A stretch of DNA of 64,000 nucleotides from Tamlana carrageenivorans (GTDB lineage: Bacteria > Bacteroidota > Bacteroidia > Flavobacteriales > Flavobacteriaceae), in assembly GCF_002893765.1 (NCBI RefSeq), contig NZ_CP025938.1, positions 1,550,001 to 1,614,000 of the forward strand. The letters run 5' to 3'. The notes below the pieces were generated by a model that had not been told where the DNA came from, searched no databases, and saw only the letters and a list, made by a program, of their open reading frames with translations. How positions within the stretch are numbered: the first letter of the stretch is position 1; each line of letters opens with the position of its first letter. Made by a program: the position numbers and the translations under genes. Below are positions 46,356-54,195 of the stretch, piece by piece.

Positions 46356-46853
46356 CTATTTTTTAATTTTCTTTTGTTCTATACTAAATCCAACATCGGT
46401 AATCCCCTCCAATTCTTCAACACCATTTACCTTTCCATTTTCACGCATAGCTTGCTGAATATTAACCTTATACTTCCCAGACTCATTAAAAACAACTTGT
46501 TCTTTGTACCATAATTTATTCTCCTTAATATCGCCAAATCCTGTGCCTAAAAATTTACCACTAGGTTCGGCCATTTTGTATTCTAGGGTATCTTTAACCG
46601 TTTTTCCGTGCGGAAAAACCATTTCGACAATTAGAAATAAATTATTGTATTTATAAGCACTGGTATTTCTAAGGTTTATAAATAAATTATAGGGATTTAT
46701 GGAATCTGGCGGATCGATTTTAAAACTAACAACCGAATCTTTATGCCATTTTTTAGGCACCGATTTATACACATCAAAATAATATTTTGAATCGCAGGAT
46801 GAAAGACTAAAAAAAACACATACTAAAAGTAATAAGACTCTATTTTTCAGCAT
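46356..46853 (-). CDS. gldH: gliding motility lipoprotein GldH
   Basis: A 165-residue lipoprotein. The signal and lipobox are LLLVCVFFSLSSCDSKYYFDVY, with the lipidated Cys around residue 20. The core WHKDSVVSFKIDPPDSINPYNLFINLRNTSAYKYNNLFL is typical of GldH, which is needed for gliding and type IX secretion-linked motility in Flavobacterium johnsoniae. The C-terminus has LEGITDVGFSIEQ. It overlaps the ricT-like gene by 14 bases, an arrangement I recall as common in Flavobacteriaceae. Confidence 0.92.
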   Translation of the reverse strand: MLKNRVLLLLVCVFFSLSSCDSKYYFDVYKSVPKKWHKDSVVSFKIDPPDSINPYNLFINLRNTSAYKYNNLFLIVEMVFPHGKTVKDTLEYKMAEPSGKFLGTGFGDIKENKLWYKEQVVFNESGKYKVNIQQAMRENGKVNGVEELEGITDVGFSIEQKKIKK

Positions 46854-48225
46854 TTTTAGTGTTTTGAGATTTATTCTGGTTATTACCAGGTTTTCTTCTT
46901 TGGTTTCTTTTCCTATTTTGATTAGGATTTTGCTTTTTTACTTCCCCCTCAACCTTTGGTTTATTCGATTGGTTTGGTCGCTGCCTTGGTTTCGGTTTTG
47001 GCTTTTTAGGTTCTGTATTTTTAGTTGCCGGCGGTGTATTTTTTCTTGATGTTGCTTTATTATCACCTCCAGTATTTTTTTGACCTTGAGCTGGACCTTT
47101 TTTACGTCTGTTATTTCTACGTTTTTTATGCGGTTTCGGATTATCAAAACGTGTTAAACTATCTTGGCCTACAACGTTTTCAAATTCTGTTTTAGTATCT
47201 TCAACCAAATCTAAAGCGTATTCCTCAAGACTTGTAATTTTTTCTTTTTTCTTATTTATTTCAATGATTTCGTTGGCCTGCTCGGTGGTTATCTTATGCC
47301 AATTCATCCATTCGCCTTCGTAAGCAAACCACATATGGCCTTTAAAAATATCGGTTTTCTGACAAACAGCGGTTCCTTTTTCGGTATATAATTTAACATC
47401 CGATTTTGGAAAACTTTTTAAAGCATCAAGATAAGTATCTAACTCGTAGTTTAAACAACATTTAAGTTTACCACATTGCCCAGCCAACTTTTGCGGGTTT
47501 AAGGACAATTGTTGGTAACGCGCTGCTGAAGTACTCACCGAACGAAAATCGGTTAGCCAGGTAGAGCAACATAATTCGCGACCACAAGAGCCTATACCAC
47601 CAAGTCTAGCGGCTTCTTGACGAAAACCAACTTGTTTCATTTCGATACGTGTTCTAAATTCTCGTGCAAAAACCTTAATGAGTTCACGAAAATCGACACG
47701 ATCTTCAGCCGTATAATAGAAAGTTGCTTTACTGGCATCACCTTGAAATTCGATGTCTGAAATTTTCATTTGAAGCTTCAAATCGATCGCAAACTGTCGT
47801 GCTTTAACCTTCATGGCTTCTTCACGCTCGCGAGCGGTTTGCCAGATATCAATATCTTTCTGACTTGCTTTTCGGTAAATTTTAAGACCTTCTTCAACAT
47901 TTACCGGTATATTTTTACGCTTCATTTGAACGCGCACCAATTCCCCCGTAAGGGTAACCATACCAATATCGTGACCAGCTTTAGCTTGTGTAGCCACAAC
48001 ATCGCCAATGCTTAAAGTTAAGTTTTCTGTATTGTTATAATATTCTTTTCTGCCGTTTTTATAGCGTACCTCAACCCAGCTAAATGGGGCTTCCCCGCCG
48101 GGTAGGGACATGTTTGACAGCCAATCGAATACCGTTAGTTTATTACAACTATCTGTACCACAAGTACCATTATTCTTGCAGCCCTTAGTAGAGCCGTCTT
48201 TTGTTGAGCAACTTGCGCAAGCCAT
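46840..48225 (-). CDS. PSP1/RicT-domain protein
   Basis: A 461-residue protein. The N-terminus is Cys-rich (MACASCSTKDGSTKGCKNNGTCG). The PSP1 core has VEVRYKNGRKEYY, then FYYTAEDRVDFRELIKVFAREFRTRIEMKQVGFRQEA and GGIGSCGRELCCSTWL. LSLNPQKLAGQCGKLKCCLNYE supplies further cysteines, probably for an Fe-S cluster as in B. subtilis RicT. The last 110 residues are basic, low-complexity and rich in N, K, P and R. Its cellular role here is unknown. Confidence 0.88.
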   Translation of the reverse strand: MACASCSTKDGSTKGCKNNGTCGTDSCNKLTVFDWLSNMSLPGGEAPFSWVEVRYKNGRKEYYNNTENLTLSIGDVVATQAKAGHDIGMVTLTGELVRVQMKRKNIPVNVEEGLKIYRKASQKDIDIWQTAREREEAMKVKARQFAIDLKLQMKISDIEFQGDASKATFYYTAEDRVDFRELIKVFAREFRTRIEMKQVGFRQEAARLGGIGSCGRELCCSTWLTDFRSVSTSAARYQQLSLNPQKLAGQCGKLKCCLNYELDTYLDALKSFPKSDVKLYTEKGTAVCQKTDIFKGHMWFAYEGEWMNWHKITTEQANEIIEINKKKEKITSLEEYALDLVEDTKTEFENVVGQDSLTRFDNPKPHKKRRNNRRKKGPAQGQKNTGGDNKATSRKNTPPATKNTEPKKPKPKPRQRPNQSNKPKVEGEVKKQNPNQNRKRNQRRKPGNNQNKSQNTKNAEK

Positions 48226-48440
48226 ATATTATATATTGAATTCGCTAATAATTAACTTATTACGAATGAAGATTTATACTTTTTTTGTTTTCCGCTTTCG
48301 CGTGAAGCACACATTTTCTTTACGTTTTTAAAACCAAGTTTCAAGAACATTTACGACGTAAAGATATGATTATTCTAAAGACTTAAAAAAAGAAGATGAG
48401 ATTATAGTGCTCAACCCCTTAATCACACAACTTTTACACG

Positions 48441-48671
48441 CTAAACTTGCTTAACCGATATAATTTTTACTGGACATGCTTTGGCGGCATTATCGCAAGC
48501 ATCAAAAATTAATTCATCGTTAGATTTTAAGGTAAAAAAGCCCTTTTTATCCTGCCCATGAAGCAAAACGGTTTTGCCATCTTTTTTAGACATTTGAAAC
48601 TGATTGGGGGCCAATTCGACACAATAATTACAACCAATGCACTTTTTACGCTGAAGGGTAACTACAACCAT
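48441..48671 (-). CDS. 4Fe-4S ferredoxin
   Basis: A 76-residue ferredoxin with one cluster: Cys11, Cys14 and Cys17 in KKCIGCNYCVELAP, and Cys66 in KACPVKI. The middle (residues 30-55) is an insertion typical of single-cluster ferredoxins; an extra Cys59 is present. The stop codon of the U32 gene overlaps its start by 1 base, so it is made with the TrhP-like protein and is the obvious candidate electron donor for it. Confidence 0.9.
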   Translation of the reverse strand: MVVVTLQRKKCIGCNYCVELAPNQFQMSKKDGKTVLLHGQDKKGFFTLKSNDELIFDACDNAAKACPVKIISVKQV

Positions 48672-49915
48672 TAGGCTTCGACTTTATTTTCGACAATTTT
48701 GTATAATTTATCGGATTGACGGATTCTAAAAGGTAATTTTAGAGTTACCATATCGCCTTTTTTACCTTCGCTTAACTTTTGGTCGTTAACAAACATATTT
48801 TCTACTTGCATTTCTTGTGCGCCTGTAGAAGGGCCAGTAATTAAAATGGTATCCCCCACATTTAAGTTATAAGCCTCAATTTTAAATTCGCCAACCTGAG
48901 CTTTTGGAAAGTAATGGGTTCCTTTACCAATATATACTTTCTTTTGTGTAGCATGCGACCCAGAACCTTTACTCCACTCGCCTAGTTTCTGACCCAAGTA
49001 ATACCCGCTCCAAAATCCGCGATTGTAAACCGTTTCTAAAGTTTTCATCCATTCTATAACTTCTTCTTTGCTATAGGTACCATTTTCAATACTATCAATG
49101 GCTTCACGGTAACATTTAATCACTTTAGCAACGTATTCAGGAGCACGACCACGCCCTTCAATTTTTAAAACCTTTACACCTGCATCGGCAACTTCATTTA
49201 AAAAATCGATAGTACACAAGTCTTTAGGCGACATGATGTATTCGTTATCCAACTCCATTTCAAAACCAGTTTCTTGATCGATAACCGTGTATTTCTTTCT
49301 GCAATTTTGCTTACAAGCTCCACGGTTAGCCGAGGAATTATCGGAATGCAAACTCAAATAACACTTTCCTGAAACCGCCATACAAAGTGCACCATGACCA
49401 AATATTTCAATTTCAACTAAGTTTCCCGAAGGCCCTTTAATTTGATCTTTTTCTATTTGCTCTGTAATTTTTTTAACCTGACGTAAGCTCAATTCACGAC
49501 TCAACACCATGGTATCGGCAAACATGGCATAAAACTTTACAGTTTCGATGTTTGTCACGTTAATTTGTGTAGAAATGTGCACTTCCATGCCAGCTTCTCT
49601 AGCCATGGAAATAACGGCTTGATCCATAGCAATAACGGCAGTAATATTCGCTTCTTTGGCTTTGTTCACTAAGGTTTTTACGATGGATAAATCGTGATCA
49701 TAAATGATGGTATTAAGCGTTAAATAGCTTCTTACGTTTTTAGCTTCACAACGTTTTACGATTTCATCTAAATCATCTAAAGTGAAATTTACCGTTGCTC
49801 TAGCCCGCATGTTTAACTGTTCAACTCCAAAATAAACAGAATCGGCACCATTATCTAAAGCAGCCTGTAGAGATTCAAAGTTCCCTGCAGGCGCCATTAA
49901 TTCAATTTTTTGCAT
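48671..49915 (-). CDS. peptidase U32-family tRNA hydroxylation protein (TrhP-like)
   Basis: A 414-residue U32 protein. It starts KIELMAPAGNFESLQAALDNGADSVYFG and carries the cluster-ligand cysteines C178, C185, C201 and C205 (HGALCMAVSGKC; RGACKQNC). KDLCTIDFLNEVADAGVKVLKIEGRGRAPEYVA is the second signature. E. coli TrhP (YegQ) forms 5-hydroxyuridine at tRNA position 34 using prephenate; most U32 proteins are not peptidases. Sharing an operon with TrhO and a ferredoxin supports the tRNA role. Confidence 0.87.
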   Translation of the reverse strand: MQKIELMAPAGNFESLQAALDNGADSVYFGVEQLNMRARATVNFTLDDLDEIVKRCEAKNVRSYLTLNTIIYDHDLSIVKTLVNKAKEANITAVIAMDQAVISMAREAGMEVHISTQINVTNIETVKFYAMFADTMVLSRELSLRQVKKITEQIEKDQIKGPSGNLVEIEIFGHGALCMAVSGKCYLSLHSDNSSANRGACKQNCRKKYTVIDQETGFEMELDNEYIMSPKDLCTIDFLNEVADAGVKVLKIEGRGRAPEYVAKVIKCYREAIDSIENGTYSKEEVIEWMKTLETVYNRGFWSGYYLGQKLGEWSKGSGSHATQKKVYIGKGTHYFPKAQVGEFKIEAYNLNVGDTILITGPSTGAQEMQVENMFVNDQKLSEGKKGDMVTLKLPFRIRQSDKLYKIVENKVEA

Positions 49916-49936
49916 GATTTCTTAACTTAAAAAACT

Positions 49937-50941
49937 TTAATTCAGTTCAATTTCATAATTCAAACGGTTTGATCGCGACCTTAATTCACTTTTTGACCTA
50001 AATATGTTCGAGAAAAGTTGTTTTCCCCAGCCTATTTTTTTGGCATAACTATTAAAAGACTCTTCTTTCCAATTAAAATCGTCTTTCCAAAAGCTTGTTG
50101 GGGAAACATAGCAAAAAGTATAGTCGTAAATAAAACTTGAACTATTTACATTTTCAACTTTCGGAATTTCATCCGAAGCTAACAATGTTATATTATTTTC
50201 TAAACATGATTGTTTTATCCTTTTTATAACAATAGGATAATCATTTCTAACACTATCTAAATTAAAGTCGTTGTATTCGGTTTCTCCAATTTTTCGAATA
50301 GGCCTTATTTGAAGAATATCAAAACTTTTTCCATCGAAATAATTAAACAACTCTTTTAATTCATAAAAATTATCCTTATTAAAAGTATAGTTAATTCTTA
50401 CTTTAAAGTCAAAACGCTTTTTTAATTGCTGAAATGACCTAAAAACTTCATGAAACTTTTCATAATTCCCCTTTTGCATAAAATTCTCATAACTCTCTTT
50501 TGTCACCCCATGCAATGAGATAGTAAACTCATTTAGTCCTGCTTTTAACAACGCTTCTATGCTTTCGCTGTTTAGTAGGTTTGCATTTGTTGTTAAACTA
50601 ATGTAGGGCACGTGATACTTTTTACCTAATCTAACCAATTCAGGTAAATTTTTATATAAAGTAGGCTCTGTTCCACAGCCTATTTGAAGTTTTAGGGCTC
50701 TTTTAAATATAACTTTAGCGACTTGCTCTAGCTCTTCCTGTTTAAATTGACCCTTTGGTTTTTTAACATATTCCTTGTCTGTGAAATAACACATTTTACA
50801 ACGTAAATTACATGCCAAAACAGGATCAAGATTGACAGCTAAATAACGCTTATTAAATACATGAAGTACCCAAAGTGCCAAAAACTTAATGCGATAACTT
50901 TTAATTTTCCTATTAAGTTTTAATAATCTATATACATCCAT
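49937..50941 (-). CDS. radical SAM protein
   Basis: A 334-residue radical SAM enzyme. The cluster motif C-x3-C-x2-C is Cys44, Cys48 and Cys51 (LACNLRCKMCYF). IGCGTEPTLYKNLPELV replaces the GGEP motif, and YISLTTNANLLNSESIEALLKAGLNEFTISLHG is the barrel core. The C-terminus has one Cys (FCYVSP), not a full SPASM/twitch cluster set. The substrate is unknown. It lies 3 bases after trhO and 21 before the U32 gene, so it is fully embedded in the tRNA-modification operon. Confidence 0.87.
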   Translation of the reverse strand: MDVYRLLKLNRKIKSYRIKFLALWVLHVFNKRYLAVNLDPVLACNLRCKMCYFTDKEYVKKPKGQFKQEELEQVAKVIFKRALKLQIGCGTEPTLYKNLPELVRLGKKYHVPYISLTTNANLLNSESIEALLKAGLNEFTISLHGVTKESYENFMQKGNYEKFHEVFRSFQQLKKRFDFKVRINYTFNKDNFYELKELFNYFDGKSFDILQIRPIRKIGETEYNDFNLDSVRNDYPIVIKRIKQSCLENNITLLASDEIPKVENVNSSSFIYDYTFCYVSPTSFWKDDFNWKEESFNSYAKKIGWGKQLFSNIFRSKSELRSRSNRLNYEIELN

Positions 50942-50944
50942 GAA

Positions 50945-52009
50945 TTATTTTTTTAATGTCTCAAAAATGTTTCTTAAGTCTTTTTTAAAAGGTAAATGCT
51001 CGGCACGACCTTTTTTGAAAATGTCGTTACTGTTGGCTTGTCCTTTTCGAAGGGCTTTTTGCTCTTCAAACGGTAAGGCATGAATTTCTTTACACTGGTT
51101 AGAACAGCAGTTATTCATTTCTTCTTTACAAGCATCGCATTGTATGAAAAGTAAATGACAGGCATCGTTAGCGCAGTTGGTATGAATATCGGCAGGCGCA
51201 CCACATTGATGGCAGCAGGCAATAACATCGTCGCTAATTTTTTCGGCACGACGCTCGTCGAAAACAAAATTCTTGCCTATAAACTTATTTTCAAGTCCGG
51301 ATTCTTTAATTTGACGGGTATACTCTATTATACCCCCTTCTAACTGAAATACGTTTTTAAAACCTTTATGTTTAAAGTAAGCACTCGCTTTTTCGCATCG
51401 AATACCACCAGTACAGTACATTACCAGGTTTTTATCCTCTTTATGGTCTTTTAAGTCGTCTTCAATAATATCTAAAGACTCTCTAAAAGTATCGACATCG
51501 GGCGTAATAGCATTTTTAAAATGACCAATTTCACTCTCGTAATGGTTACGCATATCTACCAAAACAGTGTTTTCATCTTCAATAAGAGCATTAAACTTAT
51601 CGGCAGCCACATGCACTCCTTTGTTGGTTACATCAAAAGTATCATCATTTAAACCATCGGCAACAATTTTGTTACGCACTTTAACTTTCAGCTTTAAAAA
51701 AGACATATTATCCTGCTCTACAGCGATATTCAATCGAATATCTTTTAAGAAATCGATGGTATCTAGATGTGATTTGAATTCGTTAAAACGATCGGCAGGT
51801 AAGGATAATTGGCCGTTAATGCCTTCGGTAGCGACATAAATACGTCCTAAAACATCCAATTGATCCCAAGTGATAAAAAGGTGATCTCTTAATGCTTGAG
51901 GATTCTCAATTTTGGCATATTGATAAAAAGAAAGTGTTAATCGATCCTTTCCGGCTTTTTCGATTAATTCGGCTCTTTCTTTGGCACTTAATTTATTGTA
52001 CAGTTGCAT
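50945..52009 (-). CDS. trhO: tRNA uridine 5-hydroxylase TrhO (rhodanese family)
   Basis: A 354-residue protein. The N-terminal domain includes FITWDQLDVLGRIYVATEGINGQLSLP. The central rhodanese domain has catalytic Cys199 in VMYCTGGIRCEKASAYF. The C-terminal zinc-binding part is Cys-rich (CCHQCGAPADIHTNCANDACHLLFIQCDAC). In E. coli and B. subtilis TrhO (YceA/YbfQ) makes 5-hydroxyuridine-34 in tRNA using O2. It is the first gene of the leftward operon, with a perfect -7 box 44 bases upstream. Confidence 0.93.
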   Translation of the reverse strand: MQLYNKLSAKERAELIEKAGKDRLTLSFYQYAKIENPQALRDHLFITWDQLDVLGRIYVATEGINGQLSLPADRFNEFKSHLDTIDFLKDIRLNIAVEQDNMSFLKLKVKVRNKIVADGLNDDTFDVTNKGVHVAADKFNALIEDENTVLVDMRNHYESEIGHFKNAITPDVDTFRESLDIIEDDLKDHKEDKNLVMYCTGGIRCEKASAYFKHKGFKNVFQLEGGIIEYTRQIKESGLENKFIGKNFVFDERRAEKISDDVIACCHQCGAPADIHTNCANDACHLLFIQCDACKEEMNNCCSNQCKEIHALPFEEQKALRKGQANSNDIFKKGRAEHLPFKKDLRNIFETLKK

Positions 52010-52052
52010 GCTATACTAATTTTTTAAGATTAAAGACTATTTTTAAAAGTTG

Positions 52053-52060
52053 CAAAGGTA
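52053..52060 (-). promoter_or_regulatory. -7 element of trhO
   Basis: Read on the minus strand this is TACCTTTG, a perfect TANNTTTG match, 44 bases before the trhO ATG at 52009. It lies downstream (in the minus direction) of the hairpin at 52089-52120. Confidence 0.6.
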
Positions 52061-52088
52061 CAATTTTATAAGTGCCCTGCCATTTATT

Positions 52089-52120
52089 AGACAAAAAAAG
52101 CACCTAAACATACGTCTAAG
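52089..52120 (-). terminator. orphan intrinsic terminator upstream of trhO
   Basis: On the minus strand AAGCAC and GTGCTT pair (with a weaker inner TTAGA/TTTAG region) and are followed by TTTTTTT. No annotated gene precedes it on that strand, and the trhO promoter lies after it. It may end a short transcript from 52121-52352 or act on antisense transcription from the recA side. Confidence 0.55.
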
Positions 52121-52352
52121 TGCTTAATTTTGAATTAGTCAAACTTCTATGAGTTTTAAAACGAGTAAAATAAATTACCTATTTAAAAACAAGATACAAC
52201 TCCGTTAAAAAGGTTGCGTACCACCTCACTATTTATTTAATTTTCTAAAGAACAAGGTTCTATTTTTCATGAATTTATGTTGAAAACTATTATTGTGTTA
52301 TGATAAAACTTATAGTATTTTAGCCCTTCAATTTTTAGTAAAAAACAGAGAG
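52121..52352. other. trhO-recA divergent region
   Basis: No ORF is convincing. The minus strand has a moderately GC-richer patch (GTGAGGTGGTACGCAACC, near 52216-52233) before the orphan terminator, which could be part of a small RNA. The plus strand should carry the recA promoter near 52310-52325 (ACTTATAGTATTTTAG). I cannot name a known RNA family. Confidence 0.35.
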
Positions 52353-53354
52353 ATGAGCAGCGAAAAAGAAGCGAAATTAAAAGCACTAAAACTTACATTA
52401 GATAAACTAGATAAAGCCTACGGAAAGGGAACCGTAATGAAAATGAGCGATTCTGCCATTGTAGATGTAGAAGCCATTCCTTCAGGATCCTTAGGTTTAG
52501 ATATTGCTTTAGGCGTTGGCGGATATCCTCGCGGTAGAGTTATTGAAATTTACGGTCCGGAATCGTCGGGTAAAACCACTTTAACGTTGCACGCTATTGC
52601 GGAAGCTCAAAAAGCCGGTGGTATAGCAGCATTTATTGATGCCGAGCATGCTTTTGATCGTTTTTATGCTGAAAAATTAGGCGTTGATATTGACAATTTA
52701 ATTATTTCTCAACCAGATAATGGTGAGCAAGCTTTAGAAATTGCCGATAACTTAATTCGTTCGGGTGCTATTGATATTGTGGTTATCGATTCGGTTGCCG
52801 CATTAACACCAAAAAGTGAAATTGAAGGTGAAATGGGTGACTCTAAAATGGGACTTCACGCTCGTTTAATGTCTCAAGCATTAAGAAAGCTTACAGCCTC
52901 TATTAGCAAAACCAAGTGTACCGTAATCTTTATTAACCAATTACGTGAAAAAATTGGTGTGATGTTTGGAAATCCTGAAACCACAACGGGTGGTAATGCC
53001 TTAAAATTCTACGCATCTGTACGTTTAGATATTAGACGTTCTACACAAATTAAAGAAACAAACGGCGATATTGCAGGTAATAAAACCCGTGTAAAAGTAG
53101 TTAAAAATAAAGTGGCACCACCATTTAAAACGGCCGAATTTGATATCATGTACGGTGAAGGTGTTTCTAAAGTTGGCGAAATTCTAGATTTAGCTGTAGA
53201 ACATGAAATCGTTAAAAAGAGTGGTTCTTGGTTTAGCTACGAAGAAACCAAATTGGGTCAAGGTCGTGATGCTGTAAAAGCTTTAATTAAAGACAATCCA
53301 GAACTCATGGAAGAACTTGAAGCTAAAGTTCGACAAATCGTTTCAGGATCATAA
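52353..53354 (+). CDS. recA: recombinase RecA
   Basis: A 333-residue RecA. Walker A is GPESSGKTT (residues 68-76), Walker B is VVIDSVAAL, and loops L1/L2 are in EIEGEMGDSKMGLHARLMSQALRK and REKIGVMFGNPETTTGGNALKFYAS. It catalyses strand exchange and drives the SOS response. I chose ATG 52353 (MSSEKEAKLK); an upstream frame adds 20 residues that run through the promoter region. Bases from 52993 on, including the terminator, are repeated at 56461-56867, so the last 119 residues may have been exchanged. The C-terminus is short (KVRQIVSGS). Confidence 0.97.
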   Translation: MSSEKEAKLKALKLTLDKLDKAYGKGTVMKMSDSAIVDVEAIPSGSLGLDIALGVGGYPRGRVIEIYGPESSGKTTLTLHAIAEAQKAGGIAAFIDAEHAFDRFYAEKLGVDIDNLIISQPDNGEQALEIADNLIRSGAIDIVVIDSVAALTPKSEIEGEMGDSKMGLHARLMSQALRKLTASISKTKCTVIFINQLREKIGVMFGNPETTTGGNALKFYASVRLDIRRSTQIKETNGDIAGNKTRVKVVKNKVAPPFKTAEFDIMYGEGVSKVGEILDLAVEHEIVKKSGSWFSYEETKLGQGRDAVKALIKDNPELMEELEAKVRQIVSGS

Positions 53355-53398
53355 AAATTAAAATCCCGTTAATTCGGGATTTTTTTTGCTATTTACGG
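52993..53398 (+). repeat. recA 3'-end repeat, copy 1
   Basis: About 405 bases from GTAATGCC (codon 214) through the terminator to GCTATTTACG. The second copy is at 56461-56867. About 19 differences are visible in the coding part, almost all at third codon positions. Confidence 0.85.
53359..53388 (+). terminator. recA terminator
   Basis: AAATCCCG-TTAATT-CGGGATTT is followed by a T-run; eight T in total follow CGGGA. The same structure follows the second recA 3' end at 56829-56856. Confidence 0.85.
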
Positions 53399-53530
53399 AA
53401 CTACTTATACGCGAATTGAGATCTGAATATCTGGACCTAAGAGGAATATTTACTGAAACTGGTTAACTAACAAAAGTTTAACCTTCAGTTCTCACAATCC
53501 CTTGAAATCTTTTGTAATATGCATAGCGAT

Positions 53531-53563
53531 AAAAAAAGCATTCCGATTAAAGAATGCTTTTTA
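53531..53563. terminator. bidirectional terminator between recA and the insert genes
   Basis: AAAAGCATTC (53534-53543) and GAATGCTTTT (53552-53561) form a perfect 10-bp stem, with A on one side and T on the other. It can end transcription of the leftward gene that stops at 53610 and of anything that reads past recA. Confidence 0.8.
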
Positions 53564-53609
53564 GTTATTATAAACCGTTTAAGACGCCTTTCTAGTGTCT
53601 CAAACGATC

Positions 53610-54176
53610 CTAAAATTTTATACCTACGCTTATACCAAAAGACCTAAAGAAAATATTTTTAGACCTTTCATTTCCAAATATTAAAGGTTCTGCGTCTTCA
53701 AGATTGAAATAATTTATATCATAAAACACATTAAGGTTTAAATTAAAATCATCTGTCTTTAAAAAAGGAAACCCTATTCCACCCCTTAAATTATCTCCAT
53801 TTTTAAATTTATCTTTATCTACAGTAAAGTTTCTTGCATAACGCAAGTATGCATAAACATTATCATCATCAACAAAATAATACTTTAAATTTCCTCCTAT
53901 ACGGAACGCAAAAAAATCTGCACCAAATTGGTTTTGTATACCTGTTAAAGCCCCAACACTTAGTTTATTAAAAACCAAGTAGTTTATGGAGTATTGTGCT
54001 CCAAGAGCTGTTTTGGAGTCCAAATTAATAACTGTAGAACTATTATTAAAATTGTAATGATATTCTATTTTACTTGGCACAGAAAATTCTATTGCAGCAC
54101 TTGAATACCATTTTTTTTGCGAATAACTGTTGATATAAAATAGAGATACTATTGTAATTGCAATTATCTTTTTCAT
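53610..54176 (-). CDS. outer-membrane beta-barrel-like protein
   Basis: A 188-residue protein with a signal peptide (MKKIIAITIVSLFYINSYSQ). Alternating hydrophobic/polar strands such as ALGAQYSINYLVFNKLSVGALTG, FRIGGNLKYYFVDDDNVYAYLRYARNF and LNLNVFYDINYF follow. It ends ...SFGISVGIKF, with the terminal F typical of outer-membrane barrels; eight strands are plausible. It is 19 bases downstream of the phase-variable lipoprotein gene, so the two are probably one unit. Function is unknown. Confidence 0.7.
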   Translation of the reverse strand: MKKIIAITIVSLFYINSYSQKKWYSSAAIEFSVPSKIEYHYNFNNSSTVINLDSKTALGAQYSINYLVFNKLSVGALTGIQNQFGADFFAFRIGGNLKYYFVDDDNVYAYLRYARNFTVDKDKFKNGDNLRGGIGFPFLKTDDFNLNLNVFYDINYFNLEDAEPLIFGNERSKNIFFRSFGISVGIKF

Positions 54177-54195
54177 ATATAAATTTATTTGTTAT

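Noticed and set aside
52293..52352. 20-residue N-terminal extension of RecA
   Set aside because: The residues do not look like RecA and cover the likely promoter; ATG 52353 gives a normal RecA start.
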